A DNA stretch of 64,000 nt. Source: Ectobius pallidus. Lineage: Eukaryota; Arthropoda; Insecta; Blattodea; Ectobiidae. Every line of letters begins with the position of its first letter. Position 1 is the first letter of the stretch. Shown here piece by piece: positions 11,704 to 23,020 of this stretch. The notes beneath the pieces are model-generated. The model was not told where the DNA came from. It was given only the letters and a program-made list of their open reading frames with translations, and did no database searches. A program made the position numbers and the translations under genes. The DNA lies in the NCBI GenBank assembly GCA_964059195.1, contig CAXKWD010000006.1, forward strand, positions 12,578,530-12,642,529. Reading direction: 5' to 3'.

Positions 11704-12362
11704 TCAACTAAAATCTTTTTAGGCCTCATACCCTCAAATAGCACTAAAAGGACAGGAGGTATATATACAGGGTGTTAAAAAATAACACCGAAATATTTTA
11801 TCTGTATATAGAGGGCATTTAGACAAGCAACTTTTATTATGAGATTTTTCCTCTATGACGTAAAATGTGTATTCTACAGGGCATTAAAGTCATTATAATT
11901 TGGTGCTCATAAATCAATAATTACGCAAAATAGGGTTAAAATGTTCATTAAATTAACTTCATGCCTTCCTAGTGATCGATAAAAACCTGACTCTTAATCA
12001 TTTATTAACAGCTATATTATAATTTAGTGTATCCATAATCTGCAAAATTTACAGACTAATCACATGACTGGTCTTTTTATTCATAACTACTGACTACAGT
12101 GTTAACAACGAAGTTCCTTTGTTTTGCATTATTTTTCTAATGTTAGAAGTAGTGGCGGCCATGCCCTAGGTGATTTTATGCTGTAACAGGAAAAATTTAA
12201 TCCATAGAGCAAAAATCTCCTAATAAAAGTTGCTTGTCTATGTCCTCTCTATACACAGGTAAACTATTTCGGTGTTATTCATTAACACCCTGTAGCCTAT
12301 ATATACTTCCTGGCCTTTATATTGCTATTTGAGGGTATAAGGCATAAAAAGATTTTAGTTGA
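11704..12362. mobile_element. hairpin MITE interrupted by another MITE
   Basis: The outer arms tcaactaaaatctttttagg (11704) and its inverse ending at 12362 form an almost full-length hairpin of about 130 bp once the insertion at 11768-12292 is removed. The internal motif tataccctcaaata is shared with the palindrome ends near 5950 and 8635. Confidence 0.65.
11768..12292. mobile_element. TA-flanked MITE, CAGGGTGTTA family, copy 1
   Basis: TIRs run CAGGGTGTTA...AACACCGAAATA and back, about 32 bp, flanked by TA on both sides. It sits in the loop of the hairpin MITE. A second copy is at 14420-14947. It is probably Tc1/mariner-mobilised; no coding sequence. Confidence 0.8.
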
Positions 12363-12431
12363 TAAATGTGATTTCCCTCAAAGATAAAAGATGAAATTTA
12401 TCAATATGGATAATCTGAGTTGAAATAAATG

Positions 12432-12967
12432 CTATTTTTTCTTTTTGTGCCATGGCACTTTGGGTTTGGCTGTGGATGGCCTGTCTTTTAGAGACGGTGT
12501 TTCCTCAAAGGGCTCGCTGCTCCCTTCTCCTGTGGTGGCTGGTGTTACTTGTACTTTAGGGACAGTCAACGGCCTTATGAGGGACTTAACGACTGGTGGG
12601 GTAGGTGTTGGTAAGACTGGTGAACTTGCACACAATGCAGCTGTAGTGAGTTGAGAGACAAGAGAAAAGCGACCGGGAGAGTCAGATCCGGTGCTGTTTG
12701 TACGGAATGCTCGCCTAAGTCGAGATTTGAAACTTGTGGACGGAGATGAATGTTGTCCACTGGTGGATGGCAGTTTTCCAGCACCCATGAGCATTCGCGT
12801 GCCCAGTTCTGGTTCACTTCCCCATCGACCATAAGCTGTTGTCCTTTCTAGCAAACGATGGCGAGCAAACTTCTCTATGACTTCTGCACAAACATATCTT
12901 CCACAGAACCTCGCCCACTGCTCCGCTCTCAGTCCTCTTCCAGTATCTCGCAATGTGGGAGAAGCTC
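12432..12967 (-). CDS. ankyrin-repeat protein gene, last coding exon
   Basis: Terminal exon (177 codons plus stop) of a minus-strand gene whose other exons are at 18482-18622 and 31977-32106. The acceptor is ataattccag at 12968; the exon opens in phase 1 and completes a Gly codon begun in the previous exon. The first residues, ASPTLRDTGRGLRAEQWAR, finish an ankyrin repeat. About 35 residues then follow a conserved-looking FCGRY...EVIEKFARHRLL segment, and the rest is a low-complexity Ser/Pro/Thr-rich tail ending in a KKKK cluster before the stop. Ankyrin repeats mediate protein binding. The arrangement resembles ANKRD33-type proteins, but I would not name it. No clear AATAAA was found in the next 120 bases. 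Confidence 0.8.
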
Positions 12968-13553
12968 CTGGAATTATATCAAGTCATCTTTTACTACACC
13001 TCATCTAATTTGTTTAGATTTAAAAACATTTTTAGTACACGCTCTCTAAAAAGCTGCTTATCGAACTGGTAAGAAGCTGACAAATTGCATTTTAGCAACC
13101 AAGGCCACTAAAATTGCATAAAACTGCACTCAAACTGCATTCAAAATGCAGTTTTATCGGCCTAGTACTTTAAAGTCGCCATGGCAATCTATAAAAAAAA
13201 CTCAGATGGCATTGACCAGTCACACCAACTTTAACATGCATTTAAGCATATATTTCTTCATAAAACAACAAATTTTAGCCAACATGTTTCTTTATGATAA
13301 TCAGAAACTTTACCAGGGTTTTTCGCAAAACAGGATAGTCTTCTTCATCATATAAGAAAAAATATAAGCCAACAACTTTTCACATCTTCGTTCACAAGAG
13401 AATCATTGCTTACCATGGATGCACATAGCATTTAATTGCAATATATTCCTGCTCATAGTCTACTGCTGCTGTGTTCAATGTTTCTGGCTTGGATTGAAAT
13501 TTCCTCGGGATTATCATTCATATTTTCACGAGCTTTTCATAAAGCACTGTCAG
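12968..13553. other. intron sequence, nothing specific recognised
   Basis: Start of the 5.5-kb last intron. It has several GCATTTT/AAAATGC repeats near 13080-13150. The short open frames look random. Confidence 0.4.
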
Positions 13554-13923
13554 GAGAGGGATTATCTTTGGATCACATATATACTTTTCTTACCAGACAA
13601 GGACATGGAGAGCCTCCCCGGATGAGTGATCAGCCCAATGCCGGGGCCACCTCCGAGACAACACGAACACATAGGACGAGACATACTAGTCGCACACACA
13701 CATTCGCTCCAAACAAGGCGAGGCGAGGATGGGATGAAGATTGTAATGATGGCCAGATGATATCTGGGGACCAAAAGGGCCTAAAGTACCCGAAATTTGT
13801 CTCACAGGTGAGGAAATCCCCCAGAAAAAAAACCTCACCCAGGTAACTTGTCCCGATCAGGAATCGAACCCGGGCCCGCTGCGTGAGAGGAGCGAACGCA
13901 TTCCCTGCGCCACAGCGGTGGAC
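13554..13923 (-). mobile_element. tRNA-derived SINE, family B, copy 1
   Basis: On the minus strand the head starts gtccaccgctgtggcgcagg. The box B sequence GGTTCGATTCC (13861-13875 region) is followed by the body. Other copies are at 33004-33434 (minus) and 60483-60933 (plus). The long open frames that cross it on both strands are only SINE translations. Confidence 0.85.
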
Positions 13924-13959
13924 GACATAAATATTGAATACACATAAATCTGATGAATA

Positions 13960-14084
13960 AACTATTATTTTCATAAAACATTTTGAGTCTTTTTTGTTAG
14001 ATTTCGGGTCATACTTTCGTATTTTTGTAGTCATTTTATAGTTAACATTTTAAGTATTTTTAGGTCATCAAAATCAGGGCCCTG
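13960..14084. mobile_element. 3' end of hAT MITE, CAGGGCCCGGATTCT family
   Basis: It ends tttaggtcatcaaaatcagggccctg, matching the right ends of the copies at 10351, 45259 and 55616. The left end was not found; it may be lost or displaced by the SINE just upstream. Confidence 0.55.
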
Positions 14085-14419
14085 GTTATTTCACACAAAC
14101 AGCGGGTGCAACTATTCAACACGGCACGCGACACAGGACTGAACAATCTGCAGAAAAGACAGAAGCCTGTCAGCATTGCTTCTAGGCATTGTTCAATAAC
14201 CTCTACAGTAACTAGCGGGGAAGTGTTATCTAGGTAGCTCCAAGACTGAGGCTTTTATGAATATTGGAAGAGTCTATATTTCAGTTTCAATCGTAACCAG
14301 ACTGTACCACCTTTGTTGACATCCGAAGTGTGTTCCAGTAAAGCCGCGTTTACACTATGTAACTTGTTAAAATAACTTGAGTTATATAACACGTTTTCCA
14401 AAATAGTTACAAATACATA

Positions 14420-14947
14420 CAGAGTGTTAATGAATAACACCGAAATATTTTATCTGTGTATAGAGGGGCTATAGACAAGCAACTTTTATTAGAAGGATTT
14501 GCTCTATGACGTAAAATGTATTTGCTACAGGCCATTAAAGTCATTATAATTTGGAGCTCATAAGTCAATAATTAAGCCAAATAGGGTTAAAATTTTCATT
14601 AAATTGACTTCATGCCTTCTTACTGATCGATTAAAACCTGATTCTTAATCATTCATCAACAGCTATAGCATAATTCAGTGTTTCTATAATCTGCAAAATT
14701 TACAGACTAATCACATGACTGCCCATCACTGCATTAGCTCTTTTATTCATAACTCCAGTATTAACAACGAAGTTCCTTTGTTTTATATTTTTTAAAATGT
14801 TAGAAGCCAGTGGCGGCCATGCCCTGTGAGATTTTGGGCTGTAACAGGAAAAATTGAATCCGTAGAGCAAGTCTCCTGATAAAAGTTGCTTGTCAAGTCC
14901 CATCTATACACAGGTAAAATATTTCGGTGTTATTCATTAACACCCTA
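14420..14947. mobile_element. TA-flanked MITE, CAGGGTGTTA family, copy 2
   Basis: Ends CAGAGTGTTAA and TTAACACCCTA; closely similar along its whole length to 11768-12292. Flanked by TA. Confidence 0.8.
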
Positions 14948-15563
14948 TATAACTTGTTACATATAACTTTGTGTTATATAAATGATTTTTGTGTTGTATA
15001 ACCAGTTTTACCTTTTCGCACGAAGTAAGTCGGTAGGGATCAAAGGAATTGTATAACTTGCTGCATATATTCTGTAACAAGTTGCAGAAAATAGTTGAGA
15101 TAGGTGGTGGGGGTAGTCAGCCGTCGACAATGGGCGTCAGTGCTTTGTCTCAAGTGGAGTATAGTAGAGTATTTAATTACATACCCAGGCGGCTTCAAAG
15201 GAATAAACCATTATGTCGGTGTTAATTGATCTGACCAAGTATGTCTTGGTTCCCGGTTCCAAAACAAAAGCAACGTTGAAATATTCTCCCATTGTTATCA
15301 CTTCCATCGCTTTAATCAATTCACACGTGTTATTGTTTACTGTAACCAGATCTTGCACCTCCGAGTTTCACTCCACGCGGAGTAGACGAGTAGCTGTCAC
15401 AGACGTCACAGAACATTCTTAGATTTTGATTGGCCGAGGTAACTAGCTAATTGGTGCGGTAAAAATAAAGAAATGGATTGAACTGTCGGCAAACTTTTCC
15501 TCCTAACGAAAGGAAGCCGCCTGGCCATGCAATGAATAAATGGACTATAGTTTTTGTTACAAT

Positions 15564-15670
15564 TAGGGCAAGGCATTTAATGACCATAAAATAGTGAAAA
15601 AACGCAAAATAAAAAGTCATTTATGACCTAAAATAGTGAAAAATGACACACAATTTAAAAAAGACCAACA

Positions 15671-15713
<43 letters not shown>

Positions 15714-16285
15714 TATAATTATGTTTTTAAAAGTTATGAATTCCTAAAAGGAATTTAATGGATGGCAGTGCATTATATGAATTTACAATAGAAAACACAC
15801 TTTTTGGTTACTAAAGAAGTAGGCCTAAATACTTGGACACCCTTAGGGAAAAATAAATTCTTTCTGAACTAGCATGCCCATCAAATTGTCTCTAGCAAAT
15901 ATAAGCCATTTAAAAAATCTTTACTGCTAGAAGACAAACTGCTGTGGTGTTTACAATAAACTTAAATAAAAATGAGCTATGAACACTTGGCGGAGATTCG
16001 CAAATATCAACGATTGTTTGTTATCTGAAAGTAACGATTTGTGTACATGGAAAAGATCCTCGCTGCCTCTAGTGAAACATGACCTAAATTGCCAAGAAAA
16101 ACCTAAAAATACAGAAAATGGCCTACAAATTTCCAAAAAATGACATTTATCTTGAAAAAAGCAAAAAATACAAAAACAAATTGCCCTTATTTAATCAGTT
16201 GTTTCATAAAACTTATTTATATATATTCAAGCTATCTTTTAACTTTCATATAAAAAAGATGCAAAATCATCAAATGCCTTGCCCA
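15564..16285. mobile_element. hAT-like MITE, GGGCAAGGCATTTAATGACC family, copy 1
   Basis: The TIRs TAGGGCAAGGCATTTAATGACC and its inverse CATCAAATGCCTTGCCC bound a non-coding interior that includes an (ATT)n run at 15673-15713. Other copies are at 23021-23708, 50140-50392 (partial) and 56141-56806. The TSD is not clean at this copy. Confidence 0.75.
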
Positions 16286-16443
16286 TAACCTTTTTAGCAG
16301 CAATCTTTTTTGTAACCTTATTTCGCGCCAAAAAAGACAAGGCGTATGGGCGTTATGGATTAAGGAAAGAGTGGCGCTTGCGCCGAGTTTTTTCAATTTC
16401 CGAGATCCATTATGCGCTTACGGCACGAGTATTGAATGCTATT

Positions 16444-16806
16444 TTTTGCACGATGATTATTTATATCAATTTAATTATATTAATTGAGATATTAGCTGAA
16501 AATATTATCTATATACACTATTGAAGATGGATGTTATATTTCAGAAAGTGATTCGCATGTGTTGGTTGTTATGGGGACTGAATATTTGTCCTGTTAAAGC
16601 CGCCACAGCAGGGAAGCCTTGGTTCCGGCTTTCGATAAAGGCTTGTATTATAATGGTTTTACTTACGGCACGTGTGCCTTTTGTAATTTTTACGGCACTG
16701 AGATTTCTTTTGTTTTCATAGCAACCAGATTGCGTGTGGCAATGTCAAGTTACGATCCACGGCAACAATATTCGTAAGTACCACTAATTAGTTACGTCGT
16801 GCAAAA
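16444..16806. mobile_element. short TIR element, TTTTGCACGA family, copy 2
   Basis: Same ends and interior as 5014-5377, with the same orientation. Non-autonomous. Confidence 0.65.
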
Positions 16807-17033
16807 AAGTTATATAACCTATTTGTTAAACTTAAGTTACATGTAACAAGTTGTATAGTGTAAACGCTGGTTGACATTGAAAGCTAAAGTACCTCTGATC
16901 CTACGTCTGTATATGAGTGTAAATGTGAACAATTATTTTGTGCCGTACTATGACTGAATGTTTATATGTTGAGGCGACGCTCCATCTCCAATTCGCCTCA
17001 ACTATCATAAAGGAATGGTCCGGACGTTCTTAA

Positions 17034-18463
17034 GGTAACCAGGTAGTGTAATTTACCTATAAAATGCATCGTTCCACATTTTTGTCTGCATCTCATAAAC
17101 TTTCAGTGCTATCTGCTTGAAATTTCTAAGAGAGGTTGAGGAAGCATAGATAAACATTTCTGCTAGTTCATATAGAATGCTTTTAATGAAATATTAAAGG
17201 AAAATATATTGTGAAAAGAATATGAAAATTCTGAAAAATTCAGTGTACCTTTGTTCATGAACTAAAGGATTGTATTGATTTTTTTACCAGCATTATCTAC
17301 AGGCATGACTTATTTTTGGAAACTAGAATCATTATCCTATCATAGTCAGAATAAGAAATATGATATTTTTTTTCAAATGTGAAAATGTAGATAATTTTTC
17401 TTAATTTTTCAATGATTATTGACATGCACTTTATGAAGTAATTAAGATATTGCAATGATTTTAGTTACCAGCAATCACACCTGTTAGAAATAAATGTGCG
17501 CAAATTTTCATGCAGATCTGTCCATCCAATCCTGACAAAAGTGCACCAATATATTTAAAATGTAAGTTTTTGGGCAATTAAGGAAAATTTTAAGAGTATA
17601 TGGTCCTCGACTGATTAGTTTTAAGTCCTATTTCAAGGTCTAAAAATACATTTATGCAGTAAATGATACATCAAATTGTTCGTAAAGAAATCAGCTTTCT
17701 TTTAGTACTAAAAACAAAGAAACAAACAAACAAAAAAGAAAGTGTGCGTGGAACGCCATGCGACAGAAGTGAAAGTTGTTTTTATTTTTTTATTTTTCGA
17801 TTATTGGATTTTTTCAATTTTGGATTGTTTGACTTTTTAATATTGGGTTTTTGGACTTTTTAAATGTTGGATTTTTACATTTTTTATCTATTAATTTTTT
17901 AATTTCGGATTTTTTAATTTTGGATTTTGTAAATTTTAGATCTTTAAATTTTTATTTTTTTATTTTTTAATTTTTTATTTTTAGATTTGGATTTTTAATT
18001 AGGGATTTTTATTTTTAAATTTTATTTTTTTAAATTTTTAAATTTTGAATTTTTCGATTTTTAAAATTTTGGATATTAGGATTTTTAAAATTTTGGATAT
18101 TAGGATTTTTTAAATTTTGGATTTTTGGACTTTTAAATTTTGGATTTATGAATTTTTTAAATTTGGTCTTTTTAATTTTGGATTTTTTAAATTTTTTAAA
18201 ATTTAGATCTTTGAATTTTTTATTTTTTGGATTTTTTAATTTTAGATTTTCGATTTTTAATTTTGGATTTTTAGATTTTTTAAATTTTGGATAAACCTAA
18301 TCATTGAGTTGATTGTTTTCTGTGCAGTCCGTTCCGTCACACCTCACTAATTTCGTGACGATTTTGAGCGTTACACAAGCTCTCGATTTACTCCTACCGC
18401 GGCTAAAGAAGTTCCACTTAAAAAAAAAATACATTTTTCGCCATTTTACACTTCCTGGTTACC
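17034..18463. mobile_element. TTAA-flanked TIR element next to a splice donor
   Basis: The TIRs GGTAACCAGGTAGTGTAA and TTACACTTCCTGGTTACC are flanked by TTAA at 17030-17033 and 18464-18467. That fits piggyBac- or Kolobok-like target choice. The interior has no transposase. From 17780 to 18292 it is a degenerate T-rich array of (T)nAATTTTGGA-like units. The right end lies 14 nt inside the intron from the donor of the ankyrin exon at 18482. Confidence 0.7.
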
Positions 18464-18481
18464 TTAAGTTTCTCGACTTAC

Positions 18482-18622
18482 CTGCAAAGAGCAAGAGTTT
18501 GGCACACTTTGTCCGGCCCTGCAGCGCTGCCTTCATCAGTGGCGTGAACCCCAAGTCATTCCTTGCATCCACCTCCACCCCTGTGCACTGCCCCAGCATG
18601 AAGTTTATCACTTCAACATGAC
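18482..18622 (-). CDS. ankyrin-repeat protein gene, internal exon
   Basis: A 141-bp exon in phase 1/1, the middle of three exons recognised in this window. The acceptor is ggttccag (18623-18630) and the donor is GCAG|GTAAGT (donor GT at 18481-18480). Its 46 codons cover an ankyrin repeat: a helical segment HVEVINFMLGQC, the hairpin VDARNDLGFTPLMKAALQGR, then TKCAKLLLFAG, which continues into the last exon. Ankyrin repeats form a protein-binding scaffold; the protein partner is unknown. Joining G from the upstream exon to GT here gives Gly and preserves the canonical repeat across the junction, which is why I trust the splice sites. Confidence 0.85.
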
Positions 18623-18758
18623 CTGGAACCAACAAAACTTTTTACAATGTATCATATCATTAGCTGGAATAATGAAGGCCTAAAAGTTGTGTTAAAAAAA
18701 TATGGCGGATTTCATGGGTGCACGATGCCTTTTATAACAAGAGGAGCTTAAAAATTAT

Positions 18759-19452
18759 GGGGAGATGGTAGTTAACGCTAGCAAAATGATAGAAAATATA
18801 GCGTATGTTCAAGAAGGTGTTAACAGACAGATTTAGTTGAATTTTTTTTATGATTTGCAATTGCACTCTGTAGTTTAAAATGATCAGAGAATGGTTGTTC
18901 TAGAACTCACTGTTTGGTAGGAAAGAATTTTTTAACACATAGGTGATAATTTACTTTTACAGTTACTTCCCTTGACAAAGGTATGCTTTAATCAATTTCT
19001 GTAGTTTAGATTTTTGTGAAACTTTGGGAACTTACTAACAATAGGTACTACTATTTACCCTAGCAAAATCAGTCTAATATGTACAATATTACTGCATGAA
19101 AACTTCATGACTAAATAAAAACTTTTTTTAAACATAAAAATGGTTGAAAATTCTGTATAATCAAGACTTTTCCCATAATTCTGCTCAGGGAGATTTATCA
19201 TCCATCTATAATGAATTCCTGAAAGTTTCATTATTTTAGCATGAATAGCTTTTCAGAAAATGGTACCTGAAGTACAAAATGACATGCATGATCTAACCTT
19301 AAGCTATTTTATTCATTTTAGAAAGCTCCAGGACTACAGTATTAATAATAAGGCAACATATAAGACATATATATAAAAATGTTCAGAAAATTATGCTCTA
19401 TTACTTCGGCCAAAAAAATCGATCTTTTGTCACTGATAACTACCATCTCCCC
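18759..19452. mobile_element. TIR element, GGGGAGATGGTAGTTA ends
   Basis: GGGGAGATGGTAGTTA at 18759 and its inverse TAACTACCATCTCCCC ending 19452. The interior is A/T-rich and non-coding. The flanks share TTAAAA-like sequence, but no precise duplication could be fixed. Confidence 0.55.
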
Positions 19453-19483
19453 TTAAAATATAAAAATTTATAAAAATACCTTA

Positions 19484-19514
<31 letters not shown>

Positions 19515-20364
19515 TTATATAAAAATTGAATGATAGTTTAGCAGTATCCCCTAAATTAAATTGATATTGACCAATAACGTTTAGCAATTCCTCGGATATA
19601 GACCCATCACGGCCGTTTATCTTACAATATTCTTGCAGGAATCGCGAGGATGCCGTTTTATCGGATAAAACATCTGCTCATTACTGGACACGTAAGCATC
19701 AGCGTGCAGTGATTAATACGTCGCATGTAACCACTAAACAGCACGAAAAGAGATTATACAACATAACTTGTTTGGAAATTGAAATAATATAAATTTACAT
19801 TGATTAAAAACACAATTTCAATTCGGCGCAAGTCAGTTCGTGTGCTTTTATTCTGTTCTGCTGTTAGCTTACCTGACTTAATGCACCATTGGGAGCACTG
19901 GTCACAAGATGGTAAATCGAATCGATTCATGGATGATTGGTTCATAGTAGGCCTATGCCGTGGTCTTGCAACTGTTAGTTTTGTGTTTATAGAACAGAGC
20001 ACGAAAGTAATTATTATTTGTATAATCCGTTACATTTTTATTCATAGATTAGTCTTAATAAATCGAACTCGAGTTGACGAGTTTCATCGATAAATTCATC
20101 AACTCTCGTGGAATTATCTACGACAGATACTCTCATTACTTATTGAGTGTATTTGCCTATGATAAACAAATAACGCCCATGTTTTGCGGGTAGCAACCCT
20201 AGCGGTGACATTTCGAACCACAAGCACAGACATTGGTGTACGGATCACAGGACCTACTTCCTTGTGTACGTACATGCTGATACCATTTGATAGAAAATAA
20301 CGGTGTAAAATTTTATGTTTACTGCTATACTTAGTGTATAGCACTCTTTTTTTATTAAGTATAT
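19453..20364. other. intron sequence with (ATT)n microsatellite
   Basis: An (ATT)n run at 19484-19514. Around 20063-20105 there is an imperfect inverted repeat, CTCGAGTTGACGAGTTTC against GAATTCATCAACTCTCG. No gene. Confidence 0.4.
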
Positions 20365-20444
20365 GTAATAACTAGACTTCGGACTTTTGGATCGCTAAAA
20401 ATGCTGTTTTAGTTACCTAAAATATGCTCTAAAAATTGGAAAAT

Positions 20445-22339
20445 AGCCTATGTCCCACGATCCAATTTGTTGGTTGAAAATGTTGTATCAAGTAGCATTT
20501 CCACAGAACACCAATATTATTATTAGAAGTGAACAGCGCATGTCAAAACTCGGAAACAAAAAGCGATTACAGCGCTCCAACGGGTCGGGCAGTTAAGCTG
20601 TAAGAATGAAAAATTTGCGTGCCAGAACACATGTATGAAAATGCATTCCAAATTCTGTAAAACCATAGCCCACTAGTATTAGCGGGCTACGGTAATGACC
20701 ATAGCCCACTAATACCATCAGGCTATAGTGATACAAACAATTATCTTTTAAAAGCATTGAACACAAAATGCACTAAACGATGAACACCTTAAATAAGAAA
20801 AAATAATAATTTGCAAACAATATGCGTCAGATCTTATAAAAACCGTAGTGTAGAATACCTTCTAGAATCTCTGCTACTCACAACATACATATCTCGGTGA
20901 TTGCTGAAATATGTATTACTTTAGATGACTTTATAAATAAAAAACAAACACCCTTGATTAATGAATTATATTTATAAAAACTGATTTTAAAAATATTGCA
21001 TTACCATAAATATTAGTAGCTTCCTGTCACTTGAATTTCTTTTACCTCAGTCATACACAGAAGTATGAATTTACTTTCTATTTTCACAAAAACTAGGCGA
21101 GGCTTGAGATCACTTCCCACATTTGATTGGAAATTCACAGGGATTGGGTCTCTGTAAATCACGAGTCGAAAGCTGCTTTGGGATAACTTGTCTAGTATGG
21201 TTAACGAAATCTTTCTCTAGGAAGCGGTCTTCACACATGAAATAATTAACACAATTCACATTATCATCTAAATTGCACTGATGTTTCAGCTGGTTCACGT
21301 TCGATTTTTTCGGAAACCTGTAGAAATGTTTGTTTTTGTAGTTCACGTTGGATTTCATACTGTTACTTCCGCAGCCAGGGAACTTACAGGGATATTTCAC
21401 TCGTTTCTGAAACAAAGAATACGAAACATTAATCTTAATAATTCGTAGAACATGGAATAAATATTAATTCAGGATTGTTTTAAGTAGTTAATGTATTTTA
21501 ACTTACCTTCGCTACTTGACATCTTGGCATCTTTGTTAATTATATCTCCTCCTTTTCCAAACACTAATGCATACAGATCGTTGCAGGAAAAAAACAGATA
21601 TTACGCCTTTTCGTATATTGCTGTCATATGTTTCGAAACAAACCTGCCGCCATGGCAACAGCGATCACAGTGCACCAAACCGGTCGGGCAGTGAACTAAT
21701 GAGCTGTTGCTATTCTTTCAATGTTACTTTCACCCCCGTGAGCATTTCTATACAATTATTTCTGGCTGTGCACACGAGAGTGCGTTTTGGTCCAATATCC
21801 AGCGCCAGCTGTTCTCCCGAAACTAAAATCGATGTCTACTACAATCGACATGGCGGTCGATATGTACGCACGACCTTCTGTGTAGATGGTCTTGACACAA
21901 GTAACATTTTTTACGGAATTTTTATCATAATTTCCAGAGCACCTCAGCTTTTATGCTGGTTGTAATAATAATTATTGTTAATATTGTTAAATTCAAAGTC
22001 TTAGCATCCGTTAATCTTCTTGACTTTAATGTTAAACATTTTATCTTTTTGGTTATGTTGGCTGGTCAAGCGAGCGCTGGCAGCGGCGAGAATCAGCTGT
22101 ACGGAGGAAGAAGCCATGTTTCTACGTCATGCACGTCACGCGGGGATAGAATGACGCTCATTGGTTGATTTCATATTTTTGGATGGAAAAATAGAAACGT
22201 TTCTATTCCGTTGCATGCAAAATAATTGTATGAAAAATATAGGATGAAATTGTGTGCAATGGCAGTCGGCCATGTCACACGATCCAATCCGACTGTTTGT
22301 AGACATTTGGACCAAAAATTGGATCGTGGGACATCGGCT
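20445..22339 (-). mobile_element. DNA transposon carrying a THAP-domain gene
   Basis: The TIRs AGCCTATGTCCCACGATCC and GGATCGTGGGACATCGGCT are flanked by AT on both sides. It is inserted in the hAT at 20373-22961; the copy at 59463-60155 shows the corresponding unfilled site. Subterminal blocks containing ggtcgggcagt occur at about 20583 and 21683. A 2-bp AT duplication plus a THAP domain would suit the ISL2EU-type superfamily; this is tentative. A catalytic domain was not found. Confidence 0.65.
21110..21530 (-). pseudogene. THAP-type zinc-finger gene fragment with a tiny first exon
   Basis: Exon 1 is 21530-21507 (8 codons, MPRCQVAK) with donor AAG|GTAAGT. Exon 2 runs from 21406 (acceptor tttgtttcag) to a stop at 21110, 98 codons. 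The joined N-terminus has the THAP layout: C-x4-C (CKFPGC), an aromatic FYRFPKK segment, then about 44 residues later CEDRF, then a PKQ-type end. THAP domains bind DNA and are used by several transposase families. The expected zinc ligand His after C-x2 is Arg here (CEDRF), so zinc binding may be lost. The stop comes before any catalytic region. It could be a deleted transposase or the first exons of a longer gene. Confidence 0.6.
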
Positions 22340-23020
22340 ATAAAAACGTAAAATAGTCTCTTATAAAATCGTTAAGTTGCCAATTTTCTGAAATATCTCA
22401 ATTCCAATGCAGAATATTATATTTATTGAAGTCACCATTAATCAATAATCATGATAAAACACAGATATAGGCCTATGGTACATATAATTATATAGACTTA
22501 TTACTAGGGCCTGTATTACTACCATTAACAGTGAAAACCTAATCCCTGCGCCCAGAAGCTACGCACGTTAGCATATTCAACCCCTTGTATCCCTCAGTGA
22601 TTCAGAGTACTTTACTGGATGTGGGAGTCGGGAGAAAACATTACATTTTCTTGGGAATTCCAAGGAATTTTTCTACTGAAGACAAAACATTCCTTACTAT
22701 TTAACCACGTCACACATGTGTCATGTACTGCACATTCCGAGCTAAAAAATGCTAGAATTTATAATAAAAAAATGACTTATTTTGAACTTTAGAGGAAAAA
22801 CAAACAAAAAGGCAATATTAGGCTCTAACGTAAAATTAGGCTGTTTTAGGTCCTATAAGAGTCAGTTTTAGGCATAGTCACTTATGAAACATGCATATAC
22901 AAGTTTTCGTCCTTATATCACTTAAGGATTAAATAGGTTTTTACCTAAAATCTGAAGTCTAGTAATAACTTCTCAACGTTAGAATATCATCTACAAGTTC
23001 TCCAAGAGTAATATTAATTA

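Larger units (their letters stand above)
14341..16872. mobile_element. TIR element (GCGTTTACACTAT ends) filled with nested MITEs
   Basis: The ends aagccgcgtttacactatgt (14341) and atagtgtaaacgctggtt (to 16872) are inverted copies, followed on both sides by aacttgtta motifs. Nested inside are MITEs at 14420-14947, 15564-16285 and 16444-16806. The remaining interior has many ATAACTTGTTA-like subterminal repeats, a small inverted pair CCAGGCGGCTTC (15186 and 15524), and no transposase that I recognise. The target duplication is not clear. Confidence 0.55.
20373..22961. mobile_element. hAT element, TAGACTTCGGACTTTT family, with nested THAP transposon
   Basis: Ends TAGACTTCGGACTTTT and its inverse CTGAAGTCTA. 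A perfect 8-bp duplication gtaataac lies at 20365-20372 and 22962-22969. Removing the nested 20445-22339 leaves about 690 bp, matching the clean copy at 59463-60155. Non-autonomous. Confidence 0.9.

Noticed and set aside
12445..12654. Plus-strand open frame over the ankyrin terminal exon
   Set aside because: Opposite-strand shadow of a well supported exon; Gly/Val-rich translation without family resemblance.
13436..14034. Open frames of 130 or more codons on both strands
   Set aside because: They translate a tRNA-derived SINE; the same peptides recur at the other SINE copies.
15186..15524. Separate MITE with CCAGGCGGCTTC ends
   Set aside because: Only 12 bp of inverted match and no target duplication; noted within the surrounding element instead.
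21567..21965. 132-codon plus-strand frame in the THAP transposon
   Set aside because: No motif; it overlaps the tiny first exon region and subterminal repeats on the other strand.
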